A program made the translations under genes and the position numbers. The notes below the pieces were generated by a model. That model was not told where the DNA came from and did not search any database. It saw nothing but the letters and a program-made list of their open reading frames with translations. Of a stretch of 64,000 nucleotides of DNA, positions 10,955 through 22,542 are shown piece after piece. Every line of letters begins with the position of its first letter. The stretch's first letter is position 1. Source of the DNA: Trichobilharzia regenti. Taxonomy: Eukaryota; Platyhelminthes; Trematoda; Strigeidida; Schistosomatidae. The stretch is from contig OX235266.1 of the NCBI GenBank assembly GCA_944472135.2, positions 11,821,925 to 11,885,924 of the forward strand, in the 5' to 3' direction.

Positions 10955-11640
10955 GCTCACTTAGAGTTCCTCATTAGGTTGGCAAGTTCCTGCCTTTCAC
11001 CTTTCTCACCATATAAAATGTGTGCCTGTCAAATAAGATATGGTAGAAATTTTGTACTTAGTCGTCCGAGCATACAGTCTTCTATTACTGCTTGTGGTCC
11101 CTCTACCTGATGATATGCAGCAAGGAGAGAGTTCGGTATAGAAAGGATATTCAGGGTCTGACAGGATAATATTTGCTAATTTCTTGCATGAATGAGTCAA
11201 TGTGTCTATCTACAACACCCCACTCACCCAGTCTACTGACATATAGTAGTGGCCTTCGCTCAGTGTAACAAAGTAGTCTTTCTAAGGTACCCAGGAAAGA
11301 CTAAGGTATGGGGAACAGTAAAGAAGGATATGCAGAATACACGAATTAACAAACTGTAATAGTAGAGACGGGATGACACCAGATTGTCTTAACTTCCTTA
11401 CATAGAACGTCAAACGAAATATCTTTCTGGTAACTAACATGATGTGGGAAGAGCAAGAAAGATGATCAGATGAAATACACAGTTCAGGGTGTTTTACATT
11501 CAATATAATTTCAACTTCTGTGGCATCCCTATGATAGTAGAATCATGGGGAAAGAACCAGTTCATGTAAGTCGTGCTTGAGTGTCTCAAATTGAAATTAA
11601 CCACCTGACACATTTGGAGGGATTAAGCGATAACCAAGAA
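10955..11640 (-). mobile_element. CR1-type (SR1-like) retrotransposon fragment
   Basis: Minus-strand frames give LNPSKC near 11620, then SSHIMLVTRKIFRLTFYVRK, SGVIPSLLLQFVNSCILHIL and LYCSPYLSLSWVP, and finally THSCKKLANIILSDPEYPFY. This is the thumb and C-terminal part of a CR1-clade RT. The same blocks occur in the copies at 41188 and 47280. RT catalytic motifs are missing and frames shift several times. Confidence 0.7.
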
Positions 11641-12377
11641 GAAAAAGAGATGACGGAGCACAGTGGATAAACCACACAAGGGATCCAAATTGTCTATTTC
11701 GCCGACGGTATCTTCTCTTCAGCCGTATACAAGCTGAACAATGAAAGGTACTCATTTTTTCGTATTTGGTTTTAATTACAATTTTAATATAGCCCTTTAG
11801 ATCATTGGAGAAATTAAGAACATCCCCTATGGCTAGATTGATTTCTGTCTGTACCAAACGGGATGTTCTTCAGCTCAACCGAAAGTTGGTAGATACTCTA
11901 CTTTTGTTGCCTCCACTTGTGTGTATTTCAATTCATGAGTAGCTGCCAAAACGGATACAACATAGGAAGAACAGAAAGAAAAGACCTATCGTAGATTTTA
12001 GGGAGCAGATGTACCGAAGAGTATGAGTGAGTCTTTGAACAGCGTATTCATGTGACATCTGGCTGACCCACGATATCAGCTAGACATCTCTAATTCCTTC
12101 GAAATAATAAGCAAACAAGGGAAGCTCAAGTCTCTTGGAGTTTCAAACAACCAGTTCCCTTAATTAGTTTGAATAAGGGAAGAAAGAACGAACATATTTC
12201 CACTCAGAATAATAGTGGTAGTCAGAAGAAACAGTCTTATTTTAAGAATTCTTGTGTAGTTTCTACTTAAGATAAGAGTGAAATGGACATAGGTATTTTT
12301 TGGTGAAATTCGATTTACTGAATAATTGGTTTCATTTTCACAGTACAATCATAATATTGGTGTTATTTCTGTTAAAC
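11641..12377. other. no gene recognised
   Basis: AT-rich sequence with no convincing ORF, repeat match or RNA structure. Confidence 0.5.
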
Positions 12378-12442
12378 TACTAATATTTTCAGGATTTCAT
12401 CATGAGCTGACATTAGTTAGAGAACCATTGGAAAACCTGGGA

Positions 12443-12488
12443 GTACTGGACAGCTGTTTCGTCCTAGTTTGGGACTCTTCAGCAGTAC
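12443..12488 (-). ncRNA. intact hammerhead ribozyme (left arm)
   Basis: Minus strand: stem I GTACTG/CAGTAC (6 bp); core CTGAAGA; stem II GTCC/GGAC with loop CAAACTA; GAAA; stem III ACAG/CUGU, which is self-complementary with essentially no loop; cleavage after CUGUC. All invariant core residues are present. The tiny self-complementary stem III is like the dimer-acting hammerheads of newt satellites, retrozymes and SM-alpha. Confidence 0.85.
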
Positions 12489-12812
12489 GCACCCACCGGG
12501 ATTCGAACCCAGGACCTTCCGGTTACAAGGCGAGCTCGTATACCATTAAGCCACTGGGACCCGATCCAATGGTCCTTGAATTCTAACTTCTGCCAATTCA
12601 CGACATAGCGCGACCGCTAGCCAATGTCTTCGGCGAGTATTTGTCCTCACACCCGACCAAATACTCGCCGAAGACATTGGCTAGCGGTCGCGCTATGTCG
12701 TGAATTGGCAGAAGTTAGAATTCAAGGACCATTGGATCGGGTCCCAGTGGCTTAATGGTATACGAGCTCGCCTTGTAACCGGAAGGTCCTGGGTTCGAAT
12801 CCCGGTGGGTGC

Positions 12813-12858
12813 GTACTGCTGAAGAGTCCCAAACTAGGACGAAACAGCTGTCCAGTAC
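12813..12858 (+). ncRNA. intact hammerhead ribozyme (right arm)
   Basis: Mirror copy of the left-arm ribozyme, on the plus strand and identical in sequence. It follows the B-box GGGTTCGAATCCC by about 15 bp, so a pol III transcript starting at the tRNA-like head would contain it. Confidence 0.85.
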
Positions 12859-13359
12859 TCCCAGGTTTTCCAATGGTTCTCTAACTAATGTCAGCTCATG
12901 ATGAAATCCTGAAATCAATCAAATCCCTACAAACCAACACTTGAATACTAATATTTTATTTAAATAGTATACAATTATTGGCTAAATAATTTTGCTGAAA
13001 GCGCCAATAGAAGGAAGTCGGTCACTTTGATTCCCTGCTTATAATTCCTGCAAGAGAAGTAATTAGAAGGCAGAATTTAGACTGACATCTAAAAGTCCTT
13101 GAATATCAACACAACCTTAAGCCATGAAAATTCTGTTGTTTAGGTGTTGCTTATTTTGTTCAGAATGCGTTGTACAACGGGTAGTGAATTTTAAACACAG
13201 CTCTGTGTAGCAGAGAATGTTTTAACTATTATTTTTCTGATTTCTGATGTCACCAATTCACTACCAGCATCTCCTTTGAAAAATAAAGTTTTATATATAC
13301 GTTTCTTCCGTATCGTTTGAAAGCCCTTTCTTCTCTGTCTATCTTTCTATTCTCATCAT

Positions 13360-13680
13360 AAAGACTTTAACGAATTCTTGAGGATATCCATTCTCGTATA
13401 ATGAGTTTTCTATCCTCCTTATATTTCATCTTCCAGAGTGTTAGTCGTTCCATTTTTTCTAGCAGTAAGCATCGGAATACCGATGAGATTTCACTTGTAT
13501 GCAAGACATACAAACGATGTGAAATGGGTATGTTGGGCAACCCATGACTTTTTATTCCAGAGTACACCCAGGGTAGAACTGCCATCTTGCCTTCTTGCCA
13601 GAAAGACATCAAGTAATGATAGGTTGTTGTCTAAAACATTCTTTGCGCTACAACACTATGTTTAAAATTCACCTCTCGCT
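13360..13680 (-). mobile_element. Penelope-like element RT fragment
   Basis: Minus-strand frames give NNLSLLDVFLARRQDGS, then THFTSFVCLAYKK and ENGYPQEFV. This is the PLE region between RT and endonuclease (L.FLDV...R..DG....V.RK....QY..F.S..P..YK). It is short and frameshifted. Confidence 0.6.
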
Positions 13681-13704
13681 GGATAACTCCAGTACAGGTG
13701 AAGA

Positions 13705-13885
13705 ATAATCTCCCCAGTCTGACCACTTCAATATGTGTTCATTATAAGTTTAACTGTGTTTTTGGAGACAGTTATACAGGTGGAACGACCCAACAAGCCC
13801 ACCATCGCCTTCTTGAGCGTTGTTCAAGGTGATTAAATAAAGGAGTCGTAAAATCAGTCAGGCGTTCTGTGTTGTTGCATAATAA
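13705..13885 (+). mobile_element. Penelope-like element GIY-YIG fragment
   Basis: Plus-strand frame: CVHYKFNCVFGDSYTGGTTQ followed by RLLERC and a SVRRSV block. This aligns with the PLE GIY-YIG block CIYQFNCTCGDSYVERTT of the copy at 8020. It lies head to tail against the minus-strand RT fragment at 13360, so the two are an inverted pair or separate insertions. Confidence 0.55.
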
Positions 13886-13899
13886 GATTGGTAAAAAAA

Positions 13900-16280
13900 A
13901 TTCCGCCTTTACACTTCCATCAAGGTCAACATCTGGATTTCTCCTTTCCACTTTCTTCTTTAATAAAAATTTGAAAGAAGAAATAGAAATGAATAAGAAA
14001 AAGGAGGGTGGAAATTTGTGAGTACACGGAAGACTTCAACTTGGTCGTCCCTTCAGTGTGCGTGGGTGTGTGTGTATGTGTACGTATGTCTAATAATATG
14101 AAGGTCACAGATGGAAGAAATTCTGAGCATTTTATATACACTTTAATATACAAAATCAACACATATATATGCATAAATTTGTGAATATATATATATATTT
14201 AATTTCAACTTATTTTAGTAAAGAAATATAAATTAATTTCTGTTTTTACTCAACAAGGTATAAGTGAAATTCCCATGGGGCGATGTGTAGTGGCCGTGGG
14301 ATGTGGGGAGGGGTGAGAATTTTCCTCTCTGTGAAACCACAATGATATATAAGAACGGAAATGATGACATTTCGATTCTCTCTCTCTCTCTTTTCTTCGA
14401 GTTATTTCTATGCCATGTGAGTCATATTCTAATGAGGGGAGAATAAAAATTATCGGATTATTGTTATGTGTGTGTATATACATATTCCCCGTTTTTCATC
14501 TTATTCTCTCCTTCTCCCCCTCCAACAACAACACCGACAACAACCCGCTATCTTGTGCTTCATTTTATTTCCAACCTTTTCTCCCCACATATTAGGCTCA
14601 CATTCACTGTCTCATCATCCTTATTGACTAAAAGTGTTACAATTTGCTTTGTGGTTTGAATATTTTTCATTATTTCTCTTCCTTTCAGTTACTTGTTGTA
14701 TCTGAAATTTTCCTTTCCCAAACCTCATTTATTCTTAATTATCATTTTTTTTTGTAATGAAAAGCTGCTGATCTCTTTTTGTCGATATCATCATCAACAT
14801 TGTCAGCATCATTAATACAAATGTGAGGAATTTATTAATTTATCGATCAATACATATATGAGTATGGATTCGCTTATCTGTGAATGAAAATGACCTTGAA
14901 GTGATTTTTAATTAATTAAAACAAAAAGTGGTAGGGTTAAATGTTCAACGTCCGAGATATATGTATATTTGTATATATTTACACTGACTGGTTGATTTGT
15001 CACGATATTTCCACACATACTCACACACGCAGACATACACACATAGACAGACGTTGTTATTTCCATTTTTAGTCTGAGAAGAGAAATTACTTTGATGATT
15101 TTTCTTTTCTGAGAGAAAACGTAATGGGATTAAATTTCTCTCTTTACACACACATATTATGCATGCATATGTATATAAGCATATTTGGTCATTTATATGA
15201 ATTTAAAGTTTAAGTGATAAATTCGAAGGTGAACGGAGTATGTTCTCTCTCTCTCTTTCTTTTTCCCTTGTTGAACATTTTTTCTCTTTTAGACTGATAT
15301 CTGAAACTTTTTTGTTGTTGTAGAGTTTACTTAACAAGCTGGTGTTGTGTGTGTGTGTGCACGTGTGTCTCACTATGTCTGTATGTGGATATCAAGTGGT
15401 GAGGGAGTGTATGTATGTAGTCTTTCTTTTATTGAAGGATGAACTCACATCTCATCATGCAATTGTGTAATCATATATATATGTAATTCACATAGAATCC
15501 ATATGTTCTAAGGACTTGAGTACATACATACAAGATGGAATAAGTTTTATAATGATAAGCAATAAAATTAGTTGAATGAACAGGAGTGAGGAGTTGGTCT
15601 AAAATTATCTGGTAGTTTGAAAAGTATTGCAGGATGAGGTATAGGTTGTTTTAGAACTGAACATCAGGTTCCTTTTCTGTATATTCTTGCCTCTTCTCAT
15701 CATTTATTTGATGACAGATGTGAAATACACCAAAATTTCCCCCAAAGCGTCTATTTTCAGACCGCCTACATATTTTACAGAAAGAATATATGTATATATA
15801 TATATATGTATATATATGCTCTACCCAGGGTGCCAAAATAGCGGTTACGCTGCCCAAGGTGAGAACGATGGATTGAGGTGAAGCTGCGCTGCTGGGTAGC
15901 ACACAGTTGGGTTTTTGGGTAATAATAAAAAAATATATTTTAATATTAACATAATCATCGTTTATTTTCTAAGAGAATTAATGCTCTTTTTACTTTTTTA
16001 TTCTACTTATATTTATTTTGATTGAAGTTACCAGATGTGTAGGCTAACTCAGACAGTCTCATCAATCAGTAGATCCATTGCTCAGTTCTACATGAGGTCA
16101 GTAGTGAACCTGAACCTCAGTGATAACGTTTTTTCCTGCAGCTCTAGGTGATGCAGATTGGAAACGCCAAGCTAACATCTTTCTCTCCTCGTTTATAGAT
16201 ACACTGCGCTGATGAGTCCTGGTAAACATGAAGTCTAGTTCAGACGACGTTTCCTGCCAGATTATCTACAACAGCCTATC
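13900..16280. other. AT-rich DNA without a recognised gene
   Basis: Microsatellites include (GT)n near 14055-14075, (TA)n near 14187-14200, (CT)n near 14380 and 15245, (GT)n near 15345 and (TA)n near 15788-15820. No coding region or transposon can be supported. Confidence 0.5.
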
Positions 16281-16285
16281 ATCAA

Positions 16286-16815
16286 ATTATTATTATTATT
16301 ACTGTTATTGCTTCCTTTAATTCCTAGAGGACCACAGGGATTCAGTCTCAAGTCTCCACTGCGTTCGGTTCTCTGCCGGCGTTTTCATCCCATGGCTCCA
16401 CGTCTGCCCACATGCTTTTATCTCCTATTCACATCACCTCCTTCATGTCATCCTCGCACTGACGACCAACTCACCACTTCCCATTCGGGTTCCACTCGAG
16501 CAGTAGTTTGGCGTGTGATTTCATTTGATGGTTTTTTTTCTCAGCGTATGGCCAATCCACCTACCTCCATTTCTTCACGCCTATTTATTTCACAATCGGT
16601 TCCTGCTGGGTTGGTTTGCTTATTGCCAGAGATCGCTGTTGCTGATCTTTTCTGGCCGGCCATCTGATCTTGAGTAGTATTGAGCGAAGACAGCTAGCTG
16701 TTGATGAAGGTCTGTAGTTTGTTTGAGATGCTCTATATGACACGCAGTGCAAGTCTCTGATCCATCCGTATAGTAGCACCGACTTCCCATTGGAGTTGAA
16801 AATCCGAATGAATTA
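16286..16815 (-). mobile_element. RTE (SR2-like) 3'-end fragment
   Basis: It starts (3' end) at an (ATT)n tail near 16288 and reads back through the conserved 3' UTR (TCCTTTAATTCCTAGAGG), the WIGHT-type C-terminus, and RWPARKDQQQRSLA to KSISNKLQ-like residues near 16720. This is 5'-truncated to about 530 bp. The order matches copies at 23286, 49155 and 61450. Confidence 0.75.
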
Positions 16816-17079
16816 GATTCGCTTTCCTGGAAATAGGCACCCAACTATAAAAAACTAGTTAGTTGTCCATTCCATGTACGTTTCTGGTGGACAGATCCTA
16901 ATTTGGATTTCTCTCAATCCCAGTGAATAATAACTCTAAGAATAGATATAAATTAAAAGGAATAGGGACTATAAATTCCCAAATGTTTGTTATTCTGGTA
17001 GCATTGACATGATGGTAATATAAATTCAATTTTATGTCTTAATAATGACAATGATAATAACAGTAATTTGGGAATTATC

Positions 17080-17440
17080 GGCAGCACCCATCTTCCGCCA
17101 GGGGTAGAACCCACGAACTTTTGGTTACAAGGCAAGTAAGTTCGTATACACCACTCAGCCACTGGGACCCGACTGTTCAATGGCCAGTGCGCATGAATTC
17201 TAACTTCTACCCATTCGTGATGCATTTAGTGCAACTGGCACCAACCGACCAATGTCATCGGTGGGACATCCATCCTCACACACTTGACTGGTTGGATGAA
17301 CCTTACTGGTCACAACTACACACACTAGAACTGCTCCAGGAAACTCCGTCCGTCCTGTAGTTAGTCGTCACTGTCGAGCATCAGATTAATTTTCTGTAAT
17401 TGGTTTGTAAGGAGATTAGATTTCAAATCTTTAAATATTC
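17080..17440 (-). repeat. family E hammerhead-SINE, truncated
   Basis: Minus strand: body ending TAATCTGATGCTC near 17385, tRNA-like head (ccactgggacc and GGGTTC/GAACCC region at 17100-17165), then the start of the hammerhead (GTGCTGCCGATAATTCCC). It stops there, so the ribozyme lacks its GAAA and 3' half. The core start reads CCGATAA rather than CTGATGA. Confidence 0.6.
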
Positions 17441-18350
17441 CCATATATAATATTAGAACAAGACATATAAGCGAACAATACTGTTGTTTTCAATTAGATC
17501 TTCTTCAGGCTTTACTCTAATTTACATCGACTTATATATAAAAAATTTTAACCAATGACGGTGATTTTGTGGATCAAATAATAATAATAATAATAGTGAT
17601 GTGGTAAATGTTTTGAACGTAGTTAATAACGATGATTATAATGATAACAAAATATTGATAATAAGGTTTATGCAGGTGGCGATAAGAATAACAAAGCTAG
17701 TAATATGTGTAGACAATTCAATAAACAGATAATTAAGTCAAATCTTAAAAGTTACGTAATACTAAAGGTGAAGTGGACAGATAATCAGAGTTTAAATAAA
17801 TATCATAAAAGTACCAAGGAGATAGAAAATAAGAAAGGGTGGGAGGGTATTGGATAGAATTCACCTAGGCCAAGTACGCAAAGACTAGGATTGTTCTCTC
17901 GAATTCTCCTATAGCTTTGTCTGTGTATAAAAGGTGGGTTCTGATTCCGTTCGAAAGACTCGATGGAATACGATAGATAACTTTGAAGGCACTATTTTTG
18001 TCCATTTGGTAACTGCTATCATCTCAATTAAATGAGCCAAAATAGAACTTCTTATAGATTTTATTTGACCTTTTCTGAACCATGAAGGAAGATGTTCATT
18101 AATGCGTTTGTTAAGCTGTCTAGTTGTTCGGCCTATATAGCTAGCTTCAACTAAATTTATAGATACACATGGTAGGTAGCTTGAGCACTTTCACTTGAGC
18201 AATCAAAATTGGTCGGTAGCTGGAGAATGACAAACAGAGGAAGGTGGCGACAGTATAACTGCATTTTCATCGCTCTCCATAATCTCTGATGTAAGACATC
18301 GCTAGCCACGTCCCTATTGATTAGTTTTGTTTTTACGAGTTTGACCACAG
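17440..18350 (-). mobile_element. Penelope-like element, 3' half
   Basis: Minus-strand blocks in order: LINRDVASDVLHQRLWRA near 18320, a decayed GIY-YIG region (IGRTTRQLNKR-like), then NSAFKVIYRIPSSLSNGIR near 17960-17930, then a 3' UTR ending near 17445 with CCTGAAGAAGATC. Several stops break it. Same layout as the copy at 8020. Confidence 0.65.
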
Positions 18351-18765
18351 ATTGATAACATCAGTTAGAGAACGATTGAGAACCAGTCACAGGGAGTACT
18401 GGACACTGATGATACTGGTCGCGGCGGTCGCGTTAAATGCATCACGAATTGGTAGAAATTAGAATTAATGCACTGGCCGTTGAATAATTCGGTCCCAAAG
18501 AATGGCTTAATGATCTACGAACTCAATAGCCTTGTAACCTGAAGGTTCTGGGTTCGAACCGCCACAATGTGAGTGGGTACGTACTGCCGATTATTCTCAA
18601 ACTTTGGAGGGGTGGGTGTTTCGAGGTGAAACAGTTATCCAGTACTCCCTGTGACTGGTTTTTATTGCTTCTCTAACTGATGCAATCAATCCGTGGTCAA
18701 ACTTGTAAGGAAAAAACAAATCTAATCCCTATAATAAACCAACTATTGAAAATAATGATAATATT
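18317..18765. repeat. family E hammerhead-SINE, head-to-head
   Basis: A short minus-oriented part (18317-18408, ending inside the hammerhead at GTACTGGACACTG) faces a longer plus-oriented part (18425-18765) with the tRNA-like head and TCTGGGTTCGAACC B-box. The plus hammerhead (near 18581-18640) has CTGCCGATTA for the core and a disrupted stem II, with GAAACAG and ATCCAGTACT retained. It is decayed. No clear target duplication was found. Confidence 0.6.
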
Positions 18766-18779
18766 GAAATACATCAAGC

Positions 18780-19540
18780 ATTATAAGTGCTCTCGTGTGT
18801 GTGTGTGTGTATGTGTGTGTGCGTGTGTGCGGGTACTTGTACGCGTGTACATCCTCATCCACTTCCGCGAAGTATGTTTGGAATTACAGATGGAAGGCTT
18901 TAGAAGATTATATGCGCATTAATATGCAAACTCTTAACATTCCATTGAGAATTTCTCCACTTACTTCAATTATCCTGAGGATTTAAACTATTCCATCCTA
19001 TTTTAAAAAATATACATATATGTTATGGTCATCATTCTTTTCTAAATTTATTATTATTATTATGATTATTTGATATAATTTCATAATGCAATCAAGTGAA
19101 AATAATTCATTTCATCTTATCTTTCTCTGTCAGTGTTCCTCTCTGTGTGTGTCCCCCTCCTTCAGGCCTCCCTCTCTGCCTCCCTCCCCTGACTCTCTGG
19201 CTTCCCTAACCGTCCTCCACCTCCTTGATTTTCTCCTCTCCTTCTCTGAACTGAATTATTAATCTAACTTATATTATTATTATTATTATTAGAATAAGTG
19301 AAATCAAACGAAAAAAGATGAGATAAGATGAGTTGAGATGTAATGAGATGTGGTGTGGTGTGGTCAGATGAGTGAGAAGCAAGATAAGAAAGAAAAAATA
19401 AATAAATAAAAGTTTTGATGTAATTACACTTAATTTCTCCTGATGGATGCTTTCTATAAACTCCCCACCCCCAAAAAACAGAGATAATGAGAAACAAAAC
19501 CCTGAAAAAATTTCAGATTTTTGATTACGCATTGATATTC
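18780..19540. other. low-complexity DNA without a gene
   Basis: Contains (GT)n at 18797-18830, (TTA)n near 19050 and 19270-19290, and pyrimidine-rich tracts at 19130-19250. No coding region supported. Confidence 0.5.
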
Positions 19541-19544
19541 ATTA

Positions 19545-19726
19545 GATGACAATTGAGACACTTCAGCAATAGGTTCCAGACACCCTGGTAGGGACCGAAT
19601 CTAGAACCTTCATATTCGTTAACCATTCATTCAACTAGTGGGATGGAATCCAATGTTCAGTCCATGAAATCTAACTTCTGTCAGTTTGCCATACATATAC
19701 ATAGCGTAACCGTCAACCAAGGTTAT
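19545..19726 (-). repeat. family E-like SINE remnant
   Basis: The sequence keeps the ...TTCTGTCAGTTTGCCATA... body and a decayed tRNA-like head. The hammerhead part is missing or unrecognisable. Confidence 0.4.
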
Positions 19727-19738
19727 TTATTAGTGGGT

Positions 19739-20091
19739 TGGTTATAGGATTTCATTATGAGCTGATATTGGTTAGAGAACCATTGGAAAACCAGCCAGAG
19801 GGAGTACTGGACAGCCAACTGTTTTGTCAGTCTAGTTTGTGACTCTTCAGAAGTACTCAAACACCTAGTGGGGTTCGAACCCAGACCTTCTGGTTACAAG
19901 GCCAGCGAGTTCGTAGATCATTAAGCCACTGGGAACCAATCTAATGGCCAGCCCATGAATTCCAACTCTGCCAATTCACGATGTAGCGCAACCGGCGAAG
20001 ATATTGGATATTTCAATGGTTCTCTAACCAGTGTCAGCTCATGATGACAACCTGTAACCAGTCAACTAAATCCTTACAAATCAATGCTTGA
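19739..20091. mobile_element. family E hammerhead-SINE insertion, foldback
   Basis: Bounded by 12-bp direct repeats TTATTAGTGGGT (19727-19738) and TTATTGGTGGGT (20092-20103; one mismatch). Most is minus-oriented (hammerhead remnant 19818-19872, tRNA-like head 19880-19940). At about 20012 it switches to plus orientation (CAATGGTTCTCTAACC...CAATGCTTGA), repeating in inverted form the segment at the left end. The hammerhead has an insertion in stem III and a broken GAAA. Confidence 0.75.
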
Positions 20092-20103
20092 TTATTGGTG
20101 GGT

Positions 20104-20500
20104 GTTTGTCATCACACCCCGAAATGGTGTAGCCCACTGGTCACGATTTCTCATGCTAAGATACCAGACAACTTCTTCCTGTACTTAGTCACTATAAGAA
20201 ATCAACCTACTGTGATCAAAAACTTGAAAAAAGTCTTTAAATGCTGCATACTGTTATCAACATCAGCTTCTGTCTCTGCCTCTAACCTCCCTTTTCTCTC
20301 TCTCTCTCTCTCTACGTCTTCTTTCACTTCGTTCTGTCTTCTCATGTGCTTTAAAGGAATTAGCAGAATAGGATAAAATAAATAAAACAGTGTTATGCAG
20401 TAGATAGGTTTCGTTGTGATTTAAGACTCGTCAGTGGCATTTACTTGGATTATATTCCTAGTCAATGATATAGTCTGTCTGTCTGTCTGTCTGGATTCAA
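20104..20500. other. no gene recognised
   Basis: One (TC)n tract near 20295-20315 and a (TCTG)n tract near 20475-20493. Nothing else is supported. Confidence 0.45.
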
Positions 20501-21170
20501 CATAGATTTTGGCACCGAAGTGCACCAGTTCGAGTTGCCACGTTCCAAATAGCACACAGAGGTAGACAAGAAGATGAGTGAAGAGAATTAATAGAGTTTG
20601 ACAAGTATAAGAGTGAAACAGAATGGGTAGTGGTAGAAAGGAATATGAAAGATTACAGAGACTGAATACATCTGCGCTAGCCATTGACAACGATTTTGAG
20701 CCATGTCACCTACTGTCTCCAGCCATTGATTCCTAGAGTCCCGAGGGCCCCAACCCGGAAGTCTGCATCTCCCTACCTGACTCAGTTTAACTGTCAAGGA
20801 TTTCATGGATTGATGAGGCCATGTTTTTGTTTGGCCACCACTTACTCTTTTCCAACCTGAACCTATATCAGCTAGTAATGCCCGTCGGTGGGGGGTGGCT
20901 ATGGTTAGGCATGCGCAGCACGTGACCTAGCCATCTCAATCTATGTAAGTTTATAGCCTCGTCGATTGATTTTACCTCTTTGCCAACACTACGCCTAACG
21001 TCAACATTACTTACTTTATTAAACCACCTAACGTGAGAAAGAGATCGCAGACATCTATGATCGAAAGCAGTCAACCTTTTCATGTCTTCAACGCGTATTG
21101 GTCATGTTTCAGAGCCATAGACAAGGACGGAGCGAACTGCTGAGCAGTACACACCCGGTGAGATTTGGGA
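20500..21170 (-). mobile_element. RTE family B, 3'-end fragment
   Basis: Minus-strand blocks: AFDHRCLRSLSHVRWFNKVS, RRSVGKEVKSIDEAINLHRL, RWLGHVLRMPN, then LSQVGRCRLPGWGPRDSRNQ and MAQNRCQW near the end. This is the C-terminal region of an RTE-like retrotransposon (family B), distinct from the SR2-like family. It is followed by the family's 3' UTR with the (CAGA)n motif. Two frames are used, so it is inactive. Confidence 0.75.
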
Positions 21171-21459
21171 TCAGAAGCCTTTCTTTCATCAAATGCAAAA
21201 GTGTTTGTTAACCATAAGAGTTATTTTGTATTGCTTGATGCTCAAAGGAACTTAGTTTTTTGTGCTTGCGAACACCTATCAATATGTTTGTGGGTAGAAC
21301 GCCTACCAAAAGTTCAGTGTTATACCACCTGATTGAAAAATCCCATTAAACGACACTTTTGTTATCTGTGATAATAATATAATTCTTGATGATGTCTGAT
21401 ATACTTTCAACAACTGCCATCCTTCTTCACAATTCATTATAGAAAATAATCTGAACTAA

Positions 21460-21860
21460 GTATTCCATTTCTTGATGTGTGGTGCCTTAGTAGACATAAT
21501 GATGATCTCTCAAAAAATTTATCCACCGGAAACGTACATGAAACGGACAACTAACAAATTTTTATAGTTGGGTGCCTCTCTCCAGGAAAGGAACCGAATT
21601 CATTCGTTCTGCTTCAGGATATGAGAAACATTTGTAGTTCTGATTGCATTGACTCAGAACTTAACTTATTAAAAGCCACACTTGCAGAAAACGGTTACCC
21701 GAACCGATTTATTGACAGCAACATGAAAGATAAGCAGTCTAAACTGGTCACCAACTCAGTTCCTAAGAAAACCTTATTCATGAACTTAGAATACATCATA
21801 GGTGATACGGCATCACAGATATTCTCAAAAGTCGTTTCTCTAAGCCATTCAGTGTAAGAC
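21460..21860 (+). mobile_element. Penelope-like element RT-to-linker fragment
   Basis: Plus-strand frames: a decayed VPFLDV-like start, KRTTNKF with FYSWVPL, then an open frame of about 78 codons with LLKATLAENGYPNRFIDSN and VPKKTLFMNLEYIIGDTASQ. These blocks follow the PLE RT and precede the GIY-YIG domain; the KKTLFMNLE block recurs at 55328. The GIY-YIG part is missing. Confidence 0.65.
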
Positions 21861-21954
21861 GTTCTTTGCTGCAAAATCACAAATGACGTTCCAATGACCC
21901 TCGCAGGCACCATACCCAGGCCGATGAGGTGATGAAGTCAACTGGTGAATGGTG

Positions 21955-22135
21955 ACCAGCAGTGGTCAAATCCAGGATAACGCGAATTTCGTCCAATTTT
22001 GGACTCGTCCTCCAGCTGGATGCACCTGCATTTCTCACTCAATCACTGATGATGTTCCCACCGAGGCTGGAACCCACTGCCCATAGTTTCAAACGTCAAA
22101 GCGCTTTATCCACTAGACCCATTGGGCTACAAGAG
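21955..22135 (-). repeat. SM-alpha-like SINE with disrupted hammerhead
   Basis: Minus strand: A-box TGGGTCTAGTGGATAAAG, B-box GGGTTCCAGCC, then CATCCAGCTGGAGGACGAG, a stem II GTCC/GGAC pair, GAAA and ATCCTGGAT. It is homologous to the copy at 10597. The core contains a three-base insertion (CTGGAGGACGAG for CTGACGAG). Confidence 0.7.
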
Positions 22136-22387
22136 AGACAACACCTTTTGTGTAATGGGTCATATTTAATTATTTAGTTGAATTTTAGATTTTCCCCGTC
22201 GACTGACTAAAACGAAATGCTCTGTCTCTTGAATTAAATATAAGTTGGTGAAATTAACGAAAAGAATATTCTTTGTCTACTAATCAGTAAAAATCTTAAT
22301 CGATTTATGTTGAACCAAAATGGTTAGTCTCCGCTGACATTTCATTTTCCAGTACAGATGCTGGACTTCCAGTTTCACCTCGAATAC

Positions 22388-22448
22388 GGTGACACTAAAG
22401 AATAGCAGCCCAAACCGAAACGACCTTTAAACGCAAAAATGACCTTGA
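22388..22448 (+). repeat. Merlin left terminal inverted repeat
   Basis: About 80% complementary to 23140-23200. Conserved words are CTAAAGAATAGC, GAAACGAC and TGACCTTGA. Confidence 0.85.
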
Positions 22449-22542
22449 CAGGGACAACTTCGACCAATGAGAAGGCTCAAAAAGAAAGGCGCATAATTGT
22501 AAGAAACGGTTTATATAGAAGTAATGCAATCATAATAAACAG

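Larger units (their letters stand above)
12390..12945. mobile_element. palindromic hammerhead-SINE insertion (family E)
   Basis: The insert is bounded by a 12-bp direct repeat TACTAATATTTT (12378-12389 and 12946-12957). Inside, 12387-12643 and 12658-12914 are perfect reverse complements by eye (257 bp each) around a 14-nt centre. Each arm has a tRNA-like head (A-box TGGCTTAATGG, B-box GGGTTCGAATCCC) followed by a complete hammerhead. The right end, after the palindrome, is ...CCAACACTTGAA, the same end seen at other loci. The target duplication argues that the whole inverted dimer entered as one piece. Confidence 0.85.

Noticed and set aside
15651..15902. Minus-strand open frame of 83 codons with a Tyr-Ile run
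   Set aside because: The run comes from a (TA)n microsatellite, and no splice sites or domain support it.
16205..16255. CTGATGAGTCC followed by ACGACGTTTCC, looking like a hammerhead
   Set aside because: CTGATGAG is on the plus strand but the GAAA is only on the minus strand, and no stem II pairs; not a hammerhead.
18680..18986. Cys/Val-rich open frames
   Set aside because: They are translations of a (GT)n microsatellite.
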